From: Ctena decussata
Lineage: Eukaryota > Mollusca > Bivalvia > Lucinida > Lucinidae
Direction of reading: 5' to 3'
Assembly (NCBI GenBank): GCA_963989385.1
Contig: OZ022500.1
Span: forward strand, 21,528,460-21,592,459
Length of the DNA: 64,000 bases
Shown here: positions 40,801 to 55,800 of the stretch, in pieces
Position numbering within the stretch: position 1 is the first letter of the stretch
Layout of the letters: every line of letters starts with the position of its first letter
Notes under the pieces: model-generated
Databases searched by the model: none
Told to the model about the DNA's origin: nothing
Seen by the model: only the letters and a program-made list of their open reading frames with translations
Program-made: the position numbers and the translations under genes

Positions 40801-43800
40801 ATCTGCCATTTTTACAAAGGGGAACAACTATCATAACTTCTTGTTTGCTTTCCTGGAGGACAAAGCCCTTTCAAAAGGAGGTACACTATTGAAGGAAAGA
40901 ATTTGCTCTTGCAGGAGCAAATTCATTTTTTTTAAGAGTAGACCACCCAGTGAAAAGGAAAGTAAAAATAAAAATGTCAAAGTTACTTCCCCTGAAGGTG
41001 TACCGATGTGACTAACTGATATACTGTTGGATTATACAGAAGGGAAGCGTCGAGTGACATTTCGTGACCCCAGTAAGTATGGAATGGTTTGCAGGAAAAA
41101 GAAATATGCTTGAAATTTGTATCATCGTTTGTTTCATGTGGTTTTGGAATTGGGCTTCTAACCAAAATATGTGTATTATCAGATTATGCTGACATTTTTG
41201 AATGAAGGATGATAATCATGAAGTCTTGTTATCCTTTGTTGTTTAGATTTGAAGTAAGTTCTTATACCATTGTTCTATTCTGTTGACTTTTTTTTTTTTT
41301 AACAAGAGGGTATTTTGGATTTTCAATTTACGGAAGTTAAGGGGCAGCTCAAATTTCTTCATTGGAAACAAATATGTTGTATATTTGATAGGTATACATC
41401 TGGAAAGTTGCATGTAATGCTAGATTTGCAGAATGCAGGAGCTGTATTAATCTGCATTAAACTTCATAACAGAAATGATATATAGACAGTAAAAATAATT
41501 GTATGAGATCATATTACATGCACATTATGATATACTGAGAAAAGTTGATCGAAAAAGTTTAATATGTAAACAATGTCCCTGCACATTATGATATACGATA
41601 CACTTGATACCCTTTTCAATATCTAAATACAGTGCAACTTCTCTACAACAGCAACAACCACAATAGTCAAAATTGGCTGTTGTAGAGAGGTGGCTGTTGT
41701 TCTGAGGGCTTAACTCATGGTTTTTCAGTTGGTATTCGACTACTGAGTACCAGTAAAGCAATAGTTCTAATGATATATCAAACATTTCTGCTTTTTAAAG
41801 CAGGAGATAAGCTGTTTTGTTTACTGCTTTGACAGAACATGCTAGGGATACACAACATATACCCATAACAAATCCAGGTGGAGAAATAAGTAAAAAATTC
41901 TAAAAGTACTGTAGTCCAACATAAAAAACTTGCAGTTACAGAGGTAATTCTGATCATATTTCGTTGGAAATTGTGACCGCTGACCGGGAAAAAGAGGAGA
42001 CTGCTGGTCAGAGGTGAGACATATTGGGAATAAAACTGGGGGAATTGAAAGTGACCATAGTTAAGAGGTGACTGTCGGTGGGAGGTGACAGTTATGGGAG
42101 GTTGGACTGTAATGTCACTGCTTCTTTTAAATCACTTGAGCTTTTAAGATAATTAGTTATATGTATATATGTGCACATTTTAATAATTAGTGGTTCTCTG
42201 TTTTAGATGTATATTGCCATCCTCATTATCATTATTATCATCATTATATGAGCTGCAACACAACAAAAACAACAAAGTGGCATGTGCACCCATCAAAGAG
42301 TCAGATCAGCCTGGGCATCTGCCCAGAATCTTCATCAGATCAGAATCTTCGCTGTCCGCATGGGGCTAGGTTAGACCTTTAGCTACCCTTAAAGTGCAAA
42401 ATGAACTCTGATCAGACTAGGTGGATGTTCAGGTCGATCTGAGTCTTCGCTAGGCGCACATGCCACTAGTAGGTTCTGTCGTGTCGCGGCTCAAATACAT
42501 TATCTCTATTATGATTCACTATATTTGTATCATCACTCATTGACTGAATACTTCCATAAATATTTTTAAAAAATTGGGACACTGAAACTTGTTACCTTCA
42601 ACTGTCCTAAATATGGAACAGATTTGTTTTACAATGCCATGATCGGTCCAAATGGCAAACAGTGTAGACCCTGATCTGATTGTTCCATGAGGAGCAGTCT
42701 GACCTGGGTCTCCACTGTTTGCTCAGACCTAGGTGTCCCAATATTTTGAATTTTTATGGTCTTTTTATGTTTTTCCATGCAAGAGGTTTCTAACCTTGTG
42801 TAATTTTCAGCTTTTTTATGATTTTGAATTTGGCAGTGTCCTAACTTTTATAATATTACCGTGTTTAATTGTTGTATTAATTTATATTAGAATTTCAGAT
42901 GCATTGTAAATGTTCATACATGCCATACCATCTGGACTAAAGGTGTATGGATACACCTCCATGTTTTTCTGCTATTTTTGCAAAGGGCAATAACTTTTGT
43001 GTGACTTCGTGCTTGTTTCCCTGGAAGATGAAGCTCTTCAAAAATAGGGTCAACTTTAAAAGGAAAGAATTTGCTCCTAGAGGAGCAAATTCCGTCCTTT
43101 AAAAGTTGACCCCCATCAAGAAGGGAGGAAAAATGAAAATGGCAGAATTATTTCTCCTGAAGGTGCCCACATTCATCTTAAGTCTCTAAATCTGATGTTT
43201 TGTTTTAATGGAGTTTGATAAAATCAAGTGAGGCTCTTGAAAAGACCCTTCCATGTCATATAAACAGGTTTAAAAGCCTTTTATGTTGTGATTTTGTACA
43301 TGAAAGGGATTGAAAAATAAGTGAGGTTTGAAAGCCTTATGAGAATGGGCTTCCAGAGAGGAGAAAAGTTTCGTGAGATTTTATCTCATTAGTGAAAATT
43401 GCCATGTATGAATGTGTTATAAATTGTATACAAGTATTAGAATTAGTGAAAAATGATAATTTGATATAATATTATGGTTTTATTGTAATATTTTGTAATT
43501 AGAAATATCTCATGTATTTCTTTTGTATTTACCAGGTCCTGGTCAGTAATCAGGATCCGTGATTGATGCTTTGAGAAATGAAATGGAAATCTTTCATAAG
43601 GTTGGGCTTTATTGACGATTCTGGCAAAATGTCTTCTCTACCTTTAAAAACATGTTGTTGCCCCTCATTGCCAAGTCAGTGAGATTGAGGGCCCTTACAG
43701 ATGTTTTCATGGACAAATATGAGAAATTCTCAGAAGTATCTTCATAACCCACCTTATTTGGAGCTCTACTGTAAAAAAATCTAAGTACATGTAATAGGAC

Positions 43801-46800
43801 ATTTATCTCTGGGCAAACAGTGCAGACCCAGATCAGACTGCTCCTGAAGGAGCAGTCTGATTAGGGTCTACACTGTTTGCCATTCCATCAGCATCTTTTA
43901 GATGCGTTACTGCATTGTAAAACCAAACTGTTCCATTTTTAGGACAGTTACGGTAATTATTGGTAATTAATAGGTGTCTCAGTTTTCAGAATTTTTACAG
44001 TTATACCAATTGTTTCATTTTCTTTCTTTTCTTTTAAATTTTCAAACAGCTTTTCTGAGTGATACTGGAGACAAAGAGAAAAGTAGTATTCATCAGCTGT
44101 TACAGTATGACGAAGATTGGGCGCGGGATTACTGGTACTCGGAACATCATAGGTTTGAGTATTCAGAGTACTCGGAGGTACTGTGTGAGATTGATCCGCT
44201 GTCCTATCATTCCATGGGACTGGCTGTGCCGGGAACATTCATTGAAAAATGTAAGTTGAAAATTGATACTCTCAATGACAAAGATTTTAAATTGAATAGT
44301 GTATCTCTGATTGATATTCTGAACAACATATTTGGATATTCAGAATGCTGTGCAGTATTGTTTGAGCTGGATCTAATAACCTACCATTCCATGGTAGTAG
44401 CCAAACCAGAAACATTCATAGGGAAGTGCTGCTTGGGTATCAATACGTAAGGTATCATAGAAGTTAATACTCATACTATTTTCAACTTACAGTCAACTCT
44501 CAATATCTCAAAGTCAAAGCTCATCCAAACTAATGATATCTGAAAGTAAATTTTCTGGTCCCAGAAAATTTACTTTGAGATATCAGTAGTTTAAAGTAAC
44601 AGGAGTTGAAATTTAAATAAAAATAGGGAATATGTCCAAACTATGTTCCTTGATATCAGAGTTGCTTTGAGATATCAGTGTCTGTGATATGGAGAGTTGA
44701 ATGTATATGTGATTTGGATCTGGTCTCCTGTCATTTCATTGGACTTGCAGTACCAGGGGTATTCATTGAGAAATGTAACTTGAGTAAAGATACTCCCAAC
44801 ATCATAGATTTGGATACCTGTAGGGGTAGGAATTTTGTTAACAGGACTCACTTAGGGGATAGCCGTATTCAGAATTGTCATTTGTGGAGATAAATCGTCG
44901 GTTTAATATGGTAGGCAATTTCGCTTTACGACAACACTTCAGCAGAGCTGTAAAATGCAATTTGGGACCATAAAGCCGAAATTTATCACCCCAAATGACA
45001 ATTTAAATACAGTTATCCCAATTCTAATGCACTTTTTACATTTTCACGTTTCAAAGTGTACTACTTTGTACTCAGTTTAAGCACTTTCAGCAGTGTAAAA
45101 CCAGACATCAGCCAATGAGAAGCAAGGTTTCGTAATGAGGTCGGATTTCCAACTATATCACAAGATTCACTGTTGCAACATTTTGACATTATCCAATCTG
45201 ATGCCATGTTACATTCTTAAATCCATTAGAATGTCTTATAATCCCATTAGACAGGCAGTGCCTAGAGCACTCAGTGTAAGTTCAAAGCTTCCAATGAGAC
45301 TGAGTACTGATGATAACTTTGGCATAGATTTCTAAATTCTCCATAAAAGTATAGGTTGTGACCCCTTAATGGAGCCACCTCAGCAGGGCCACTTCATGTA
45401 TTTCTATGCAGAAGTAATGGGCATTATCACAGAATTATCGTCAAGACCCGGGCCCAGTAGTTCAAAACTAATGACGCTGTTAGTTAACGAGACGTTAAAA
45501 TTTCAAAGTTGATATCTCAAATACACCAAAAAATTTTCAATGCAAAAACTTCTCACATTTTTTCAGCTAAAAATATCAATGTATTTGGTTAAAAAGTCAT
45601 AAAACACTTAACAAGTTGAACTTTCAACGAGCTTGTGAAGCTAACGGTGCTTTGAACAACAGGGCCCTGAGTCTTATCTGTAATTCTGTAAATAGGGTAT
45701 TGACACTTAGAATGACAGAGGGGTACCTTGACCTTTTAAGTGTCAATAGTGAAAACAGCTAAATTGCAAGCAGATTAGATCCAGATGAGGTGGCTCAAAT
45801 ATCGTACTCATCTTGGTCTACACTGTTTGCCCTTAGTGCTTGAATCCTAAATATGATATAATATGGCTTGAAAGAAACATTTATTGAAAGTTTGCAGACA
45901 TAGATTCTTTGTTGTCTGCCTTTTTGGCACTTTAAGGGTTAAGGCCCAGTTTATAGCTAAGGTATAACAAAAAATAAAATGACAATAAAATCATACTTAA
46001 AACTAAAAACTAAAATCCGAGAACTTGTTTTGTTTCTTTTTTTTAGCTGATAAGGGTTTCAGTGATTTGCCATGGAGACCTAGGAGAAGGGGCAGTGATG
46101 TTAATGATATTCATGTAAGTTGACTTTGTTATTGCTGATGTTGTTTCTTCAGTAAGGTTCATCTGACTAGAAGTCCCAGAGCCACGACGGTAAATGGGCA
46201 ATTCCATTCCCATCTGTAAATAAAAAATTTGAGCTACTGCTAATAGTTAGCCAAAATGTAATCAAGAAATAATTTTTCCTGACCTGTGAATTTTCGCTAA
46301 TTAACACATATTGTTGGAGGGCAGATCACGAAATATTAATTCACAATGGTGGAGCCAGAGTGAATTAATATTCATATCTGCCCAACAACACGTGTTCACG
46401 GGTAAGGAAAAATTATTTCGATTCTAACATTATGCATAATGAAAATGCAAGTACAGTCAAACCTGCTTATGTGGTCACCTCTATTAAGGGGCCACCTGCC
46501 TTTAGCAGCCACCTTTTCAGGATCCCTTGGACTAAAATACAGTGCAAATGAACCTGTATTAAGGGGTCACCTGTCTTAAGCAGCCAATTTTTGGACTTCC
46601 CTTGGGTGACCCCTTAAGACAGGTTTGACTGTATATTACATTTTCTAAGGACTTTTTCATGGTGGACATTGACAGAAGCTAATGTTTACATTCCACGTCA
46701 TCAGGATGCAAATTTCACATCCCATTGTTAGCAACGTGAATTATTACAAATTTTCACACGACCTTGCTTCCTTTGAGTTCAATTGGGAAACCTTAGCGTC

Positions 46801-49800
46801 ATGTTACAATAATGCTTTTTACTTTTAAACATGCAGTCTTGATAATTCGAAGTCTCACATTGAGTTATTATGAGCACTGTTACAACGAGTCTTCCATTTC
46901 ACTCTGTTCACTTGTAACACTGTGCTTGTTTATGGACCCAAACATAGCACATTGAGGAATTATACCATAATTTCTTCAGAAAATAGCTCTAGACAAGCTG
47001 GCTGGCAGAGTTCACACAATGTATGGTAAGGTGTTTGATGCTGCCATGTTGTCAGTACAGCCATCCCAGACCATGGAAAACATGGGCAGAAAAGAGACCA
47101 CTTTTCTCTCATCTTTTGGAGGTAAGGTTGACAATTTTTCTACCATATTTGAACCCCAACATGAGAAAACCAGTAAAGCGGATGTGCGCCCAGTGCAGAC
47201 TCAGATCAGCCTGGGTATCTGCCCAGTCTGATCAGACCCTTTGCTATGCGCTTTAAGGGTAACTAAGGGTCTAAGCTACCTCCATGCGGACATCAAAGAC
47301 TCTGATCAGACTGGGCACACAACCACTTTGTTGGTTTTGTTGTGTCGCGGCTCATTTACCATAAATGCTGAAACACTTTAGTCTGCTACTGTAATTATCC
47401 TAAAATTTGAGAAAGTTGAGAACTGTTACCAAGACTTCCAAAGCTTTTCTGGAGAATTCACAAAAGTAAATAGAGGCAAGGGCAATGATCAGGAACCGAC
47501 ACAATCTTATAGCACGTCCTGCCCTAAACATCAAGAGGGAAAGGAAAAAAATAAAGATTAAAGATGGCATACAAAGCAAAACAATTCCTCAAGGTTATAA
47601 AACTTGAGTACATTCTCAAACTCAAAATAAAGCCCACTGATTGGCTGCTTCTGAGCACATGCTCGGAAGCAGCCAATCAGTGTGCTTTATTTTGAATTTG
47701 AGATTATTCTCAAGTTTTATAACCTTGAACCCAGACTAGCAAAGAGCCAAGAGGTCAGCTTCCTCCTGGCAGATGGCTGAGAGACCATTCTAAATATTGT
47801 ACAAGAACCCAGAATTGTCATCAGCACTAGTTCTGAGTATATTTTCATACCTTTTATTTTTTTACTGTTTCAGTAGTTTTTAGTTGAGAGTATTAGATAA
47901 TACATTAATAATGCTATTTAACAACATGTAATTCACTAGGTTTACTGTATTATCTATTGTATTTGGAATATTATCAAACTTTTACATAATTCATCATGCA
48001 CGTTTTGACACTGCGACTTCTATAGTGCACTATTCCATCTTCTAGTTAGAATGATTTTGTTTGTCTAGGTTTTAACCCTATTGCACTCAGAAAGGCCAAA
48101 ACTCCATAGAGTTTTGGCCTTTCTGAGTGCAATAGGGTTAATCTGGCTGTTGGAAAATAGTGCAGGCCCAGAACAGACAGCCTAATCTGAGTCTGCACTA
48201 TTTAATGAGGTGTTTCTGTCACAACGATATATTTGGTATTTTTATTACAGATGGACGTGAACTAGGTGCCAGATCAGTCACCCCAGATGGAAGGGTATGT
48301 AGACAGTTTCTTATATTGTCCCTGGCATTTAAAGTATGTGGAGGGTATATAATTTTTGTCTTTCCATCCTTTATCTGTCCATTTATCTTTTATCCTTCAA
48401 TTTACCATTTGCAGTAAGTTTTCTGTTGAGTTAGATTTATTGGACAGTGGCACTGGCTTGGGGTACATGTAAACCACTGCTTACTTGCTCATGGGAAATG
48501 GTAACTCCAGTGTGATGTCAGGAACCATGCAAACTACTGATGCTTATTTCAGATTTTGTGATGGTTCTGAAATACTTATAAGCAAAGTTGCATGGCAGGG
48601 CTTTAACTGTATGTGAATTGCCTTATTAACGCTATTGCACTCAGAACAGCCAAAAACTCTATAGAGTTTTGGCCATTCTGAGTGCAATAGGGTTAAAACA
48701 TGAGTTTTCACACATTTAAACATTGCGCCACTGCTTTTTATGCAGTTGTACAGTTTATTATTGCCACTGTCCTGAATGTAACAGGGAAATTCCATTCACA
48801 AAATTGTTATTTTCCTTTTTTTCCCTAAATTTGGACATAACACCATTATAACCTCTGGAAAAAATAACTGGACCCGTTCTGTACCTGTATAGTGTTAGAA
48901 AATGTTTCAGAACTTCAGATGTATTCACAAACCTTATTTCTGTTTTAATTCTTAACAGCCAGGAATGGTGACAGCCCCGCCCACAACTGCTGATGCCACT
49001 TCCCGGCCCCAGACAGTCTCATCAATTGTCATTCCTATCAAACTGAAGCCGGGACTCAATGTGTACCACCCTAAACCTATACCACCTCCAGAGATGTTAC
49101 CACTAACAAGAACGGTGAGTTGTAGAATAATGAATTTGTTAAGGTGTATGGGTACACCTATATGTTTTCTGCCATTTGTACAAAGGGAAACAACTTTTCT
49201 GACATCCTGATTGCTTCTCTGGATCACATAGCCCTTCTTAAATGAGGTCAGCTCTTAAAGGAAAGAAATTGCTCCCTATGGAGCAAATTCTACCCTTTAA
49301 GATTGATTGATTTGTTGTTTTACGTCCATGGTAAACAACTATGGTCATGTCAGGACGGTCAGTTAACCTAACCACACTATTCCTGGGCAGGCTTAGACCT
49401 CCTAAGCGGTTAACCAGTACTAAGTGCACATACTTCCGCCAGTAACTGACAACTGCCCTTCTTGAATCAGTGGAAGGAAAAAAGAAAGTATGTGGCCAGA
49501 CTGGGTATCGAACCCAGGACCTCTGACTTATGAGTCAGGTGCCCTACCGATTGCGCTACGCGGCCCAGCTACCCTTTAAGAGGTGACTTCCATGGGGAAG
49601 CAATAATAATTAGCTCCCTGAGGAGCAAATTCTTTCCTTTAAGTGTTGACCCCCAATGGGAAAAGCAGTAAAAATGAAACTGGCAGAGTTGCTGCCCCTG
49701 AAACATTAAATAGGTTGTAGAATAATGTTTTCATCCCTATTAATACAGCATAGGTCATGCTAACCAATCACCATAATTATCCTAAAATTCTAACACATTC

Positions 49801-52800
49801 ATTTTACTATCTTGGAATATGTCAGAAAATACAAGCAGCAGTGCTCACCTGATCAAACTGCTCCTTTAAGAGCAGTTTGATTGGGTTCTGCACTGTTTGT
49901 GATGTACATGTGGTCAGTTGTGTGTTTCCATTTCATACATTGTCATGATCCTTAAATTGTCTTAAGTTCATTCCAAATTTCTGATCAGCCCATGGAACTT
50001 TTTTCTTTTAGAGGAATGAGACATGATTTTCTTTGTGCATTAACATCTGTTGGGCCTAGAAACAAGTGTTCTCTTGAGGGGCTCAGCAGATATACTTGTA
50101 CATCATAAAATCATGTTTGATAACTATTATTGCATAAAAATATTGCATCATGTAGGAAGTCTCAAAAATGTTGGAAAACTGCTTCGAAAAATGCTCTCTT
50201 CTTGTAGCCATTATGCCACTGTACTCATATGTTTTGTAAATGCCACTTCCAGGTCTGATGGTAATGTCATTTTTAATGTCACAAAATTACTTTTGTTACC
50301 ATTCATGCTGTTAATGCTAAATCAGACTTTGTGATGGCCTCAATGTACATATAAGCAAAATTGCATGGCAGGTGTATAACACCATGTGAATGGCCTTCTT
50401 AAAACATGGATTTTAGCCTCTTATAACACAAGATTGTTAATACCATGTAGCACATCTTTTATGCACTGATAAATGATGTTTTATTATTCAGAATCATTGT
50501 TCATAATTTCATTCTTTTTGCTCATGTTCCCTATTCAGAGTAAAGACAAGGAGTACCCAAGACTTGCTGACTCCTTTAGCTTCACAGAAACTTCCAAGCA
50601 TAAGCCAGCAGTGAGAATTGTTGATCAGCGTAACCTACATAAGGAAACAAAACTCAAACTGTTTAAAGAAAGGCCAAAAGAGGAAGATGATGGGCCAAGT
50701 ACGACAGAGAAGAAATTCCGAATGATGCTGGAGAGAGAGAAGAGCTCAATGTCTCGAAGCTCAAGGAGCTCAAGACAGACAACGTAAGTCAACATTACAT
50801 GGTCTCCAACAAGCAAATGTGGACACATGGTCTTATTCGCCGAGATAATGAAGATCCAGAATAGTCAAAGAATTTATCAGGTCTGTACAGGCTAATATGG
50901 GTCTTCAGTGCTCACATTCATACTGAAAGACATACTTTGTGCAGCACACGTTTGTCTGAAAAAGCATATCTTTTCTGCAAAGACTGAAACTTGTCTTAAG
51001 AGATCACTGTATTCAGGGGTCACCTGTCTTTAACAGCCATCTTTGTGGGGTCCCTTGAACCAACATACAGTGTAAATGAACTTGTATTAATGAGTCACCT
51101 GCCTTAAGCAACTGGTTTTTGTGTGTCCCCTGGGTGACCCTTTAAGACAGGTTTGGCTGTAGTTGAATTGTAGAATGGAAAAAAATGAGTAAAAGGATCC
51201 CCACTTGGATTGCATTGGCATGATAAAATTGGAAGCTGATAGAATTTATGGCTGGAATGGTTGCAGTGTTGGAATATTTATGGTAAATACACTAAAGAGT
51301 TACCGTATTATTCTTTTTAAATGCCCTGGGGCGATGCATTTCACAAAAGCAGGGCTTTATTTGGGACCTAAAGTGTAGTAAATCAAGCACTGCCAGATAA
51401 CTCTGATAAACAGTATTAAGGTGAATAGGTATACTTACAGGGGAAGCAACTCTACTTTTTTGCCTCCCTTTTCATTATGGCTGAACTCTTAAAGTACAGA
51501 ATTTGCTCCTGTAAGAGCAAATTCTTTCCTTTAAGAGTAAATTCCATGTCAAAGAGCTACAACATCCAATGAAGCAAACAGGAATTTATGCAAGTTTATA
51601 TAACATTATTTTTGGACAAGAGACAGGAGGCATGTATTAGAGCAGGGATGTTTATAAGGATTAATACAGTATGCTTAAAATGCATTTTAATTGCAGTTCA
51701 ACATCATCATCCTCAAGATCTTCCACAGGGAGAAGGTATATGCTACGTTAGAGCTTGTTTCCTATGTTTAATTATAAATTGTTTATTTGCTATACTTGCA
51801 TTTAATTTGGTAGGGCTTAACTTTTTATGTTTAAACTGTTAATTTTTACGTTAAAGTTTGTTGGCGTTATTTTCTATGTTCAAATTGTTTATTTTCTATG
51901 TTTTATTTGGCAGGGTTTATCTTCTATGTTTGAATTATTTGTTTTCTATGTTTAAACTTAGAATTTTTGCTGAACTTCTTCTCAAAACATATACTGTAAT
52001 ACACTTACTGTGGTGTTAACTTAATTTTGGCGCTATTAGTGGTAGAGATGTAAAGTTATTGATATTCTGTTGTCAATACATTTACAAGTAGTTAGATGTA
52101 TATCAATAATTGTGAAAGTGCCAACATTATATTGTGTCTTTATGCTAGTTTCATACTGCCCCCGAAATTAAATATCACAGATATTGAGTGTTTTACAGTA
52201 TTAGGTATTGCCTCAGCTGGATTAATTTATAATGAAATTACACAATACAAGTCTACCAATCAAGGGTTCGCAAGATCGATCTCCTGCTTCTCCGGTCTTT
52301 CGGATGAGACTTTAAACCCAGGTCCCGTCTCCATTTTACCTCATTGTTGGTGGGACATTAAACCCGAGTTCACTCACTCACTCACAATACAAGTAACTGT
52401 GTATCTGAGAGTTACTATGTTAGAGCTTGCTTTATATGTTAAGTGGTGATGGAAGTTGGGTATATGTTTGGTTAGAGTATTTTTCATTAGTTGTAGCAAA
52501 AAAAAAAAATATGGAGAAAATGCTCATAATGCTGTCAGTGTTTTTTGTCATAACGTATATAGTGTTGATATGAGAAACAGTACCTGATACATGTGCATAA
52601 TCTGTTATTCTAACACTGCACCTATCGATGCAGTAAAAAAAATTACAGGGATTAATTCTGCAACAGATTATTGTTAAGTTGTGCATGAGGCTAAATGCTA
52701 ATATCATTATCTAAACCGGTTTCTTCAACATTTGAAGGTGCCACATCTATTTTGTGAAAGAAAGGCCAGAAAAGAAATGCATAGCTGCTTGTTACAGTTA

Positions 52801-55800
52801 ATTTGTTTGCAGGAGCATTTGCACATAAGTAGTATGGTTTGGACAATTTCAAGACAAATACATTTTTCTGCAATTTTAAGTGTTAGAATTGAAATATTTC
52901 AGTTCTAATAGGGATTTATTGAGTAGTAAATCACTGTTTGTTGGGCAAGTTGTAAAAGATATGTCACTCACACTGTGTGCTCGTGATATGATCTAACTTA
53001 TAACTGATCCCCAAAAAGTGATTCATTACTCAATAAATCACTGTTAGAGCTGATCTATTTCTTAATTTCACATTTACTCCCATTTTGTTACAGAGACGAA
53101 TCTCCATCCTCCTCCTGGTTCTCTAAAATGTCTAGAACGTAGGTTAAGTATAGTTGAAACTTGATGCTTTTATAATAACATACCATCTGATTTATTTCAC
53201 TCTTACTGCACCAGTTAACTTGTTGCATCTGTTCTGGTGAGAAACTTTGGCTTTTTGATGCTAGTCAGTTCTTTTGCAGTTTTGCAGCTATTTAACTTTG
53301 AGATAATTGATAAGTCTGAAAGAATTTCATGGAATTTACGTGTGGATTTTGATAGCTTTCATATATATACAACTTAATGAATTGTCAGAAAATTGCTAAA
53401 TGATACCTGTATGCATCTATTTTCAAGAATATTGTTAAATGATATGCATTCATGCCAAGTGATGTTTCACAGTTGGAAATATATGAAAGCTAATATTTTA
53501 CTGGTGACATATAAAAAATGTTAGAAGTACTTTTCTTTTTGTTGAAAGATTTGCTTTTTGAAAAGACTTTTTTAGCTCACCTGAGCCAGAGGCTCCGGGG
53601 GAGCTTATAGTATAGGCAGGCTCCGTCATTGTCCGTCCGTCCGTCATCTGTCCGTACATCCGTCCACAATTTCAAACGACTTCTCCTCTGAAACCGCTGG
53701 GCCAATTGTAATCAAATTTCATATGTAGCCTCCTGGGGTCTTAGGAACACAAAATTGTTCAAATGGTCCTGGTCACATGACCAACATGGCCGCCACGCCC
53801 ATATATGGTAAAAACCTTAAAAAATCTTCTTCTTCAGAACCAATAGGCCGATGGCATTGAAACTTGGTATGTAGCATCAGGTACGTGAGTACTACCAAGA
53901 TTGTACAAATAATGACCTTCGGTTGACCTTGACCTTTTTTACGGTAAGGTCAAATTTGCTTCCTTGTGCTTTTATATGGCAAAATGCTAGAACATAAGAT
54001 ATCCTGGAAACTATTGAAAATTTTGGGCTAAAAATTGGTATCTACAGTCATCTTAATGAGTACATGAAGATTTATGAGTACAAAAGGTCAAGGTCATTCT
54101 TTGACCTTTGACCCAGAACTCTAATATTTTGACAATTCCTAACAATCTCCTCAAAAGCCACTGGGCCAGTTGAAACCAAATTTCATATAGAGCCTCCAGG
54201 AGCTGAGGGAATGAAAATTTATTCATACAGTCCAGGTCACATGACCAACATGACCACCATGCACATATATGGTAAAAACCTTTAAAAATCTTCTTCTCCA
54301 GAACCAATTGACCGATGGCCTTGAAACTTGGTATGTATCATTGGGTACTCAAGTACTATCAAGATTGTTCAAATTATGACCTTGGGTTGACCTTGACCTT
54401 TTTTATGGCTAGGTCAAATATGGGTAAATGCTAGAACATAAAATTTCATGGAAAGTTTTTAAAGATTTAGGCCCAAAAATTGGTATCTGCAGTCATCTTA
54501 ATAAAAACATGAAGATTTATGAGTACAAGAGGTCAGGGTCATTCTTTGACCTTTGACCCAGAACTCATATTTTGACATTATCAAACAATCTCCTCAAAAA
54601 CCACTGGGCCAATTGTAACCAAATTTCATATGTGGCCTCCAGAGGAAGGTGGAACGAAAGTTTGTTCAAACAATCCAGGTCACATGACCAACATGGCCAC
54701 CATGCCCATATATGGTAAAAACCTTTAAAAATCTTCTTCTCCAGAACCGATTGACCGATGGCCTTGAAACTGGTATGTAGCATTGGGTACTCAAGTACTA
54801 TCAAGATTGTTAAAATTTTGACCTTGGGTTGACCTTGACCTTTTTATAGCAAGATCAAGTATGGGAAAATGCTAGAACATAAGATTTCATGGAAAATTTT
54901 GACAATTAAGGCTTAAAAATTGGTATCTACAGTCATCTTAATGAGAACATGAAGATTTGTGAGTACAATAGTTCAAGGTCATTCTTTGACCTTTGACCCA
55001 GAACACTCATATTTTGACAATTTCAAACAATCTCCTCAAAAACCACTGTGCCAATTGTAACCAAATTTCATATATAGCCTCCGGGGGTTGAGGGAATGAA
55101 AATTTGTTCAAACGGTCCAGGTCACATGACCAACATGGCCACCATGCACATATATGGTAAAAACCTTTAAAAATCTTCTTCTCCAGAACCAATTGACCAA
55201 TGTCCTTGAAACTTGGCATGTATCATTGGGTACTCGAGTCCTATCAAGATTGTTCAAATTATGACCTTGGGTTGACCTTGACCATTTTACGGCAAGGTCA
55301 AATATAGGAAAATGCAAGAACATAAGATTTCATGGAAAGTTTTTGAAGATTTAACCCTATAAATTGATATCTACAGTCGTCTTAATGAGTACATGAAGAT
55401 TTATGAGTACAAGAGGTCAAGGTCATTCTTTAACTTTTGTTTGATTCAGAACTCTCTCATTTTGATAATATCAAACAATCTCCTCAAAAGCCACTGGGCC
55501 AATTTTGAAACCAAATTTCTTATATAGCCTCCAGTGGTTGAGGAAATGAACATTTGTTCAAACACATGTCACATGACCAACATTGCCTCCATGCCCATGG
55601 ACTCAGGTGAGCTACAGGACCAATGGTCCTCTTGTTTCTCTTCATGAACATAGCTTTTATGCCATCTTGTGATGGGAAAAATATTTATATTTCAAGCTTC
55701 ATGAACATCCCTTTCATGTAGAATTATAGAGTGAAAAATATATGTCTTTACTATGTTGCTGAACGGGACGTTTATTTCATGATATGAATTGAAAATTGTA

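Noticed and set aside
44251..44450. Read-through of gene 3 exon 10 as a real 3' extension
   Set aside because: The frame stays open only because it crosses a decayed exon copy; the GTAAGT donor at 44251 is strong and the next exon fits its phase.
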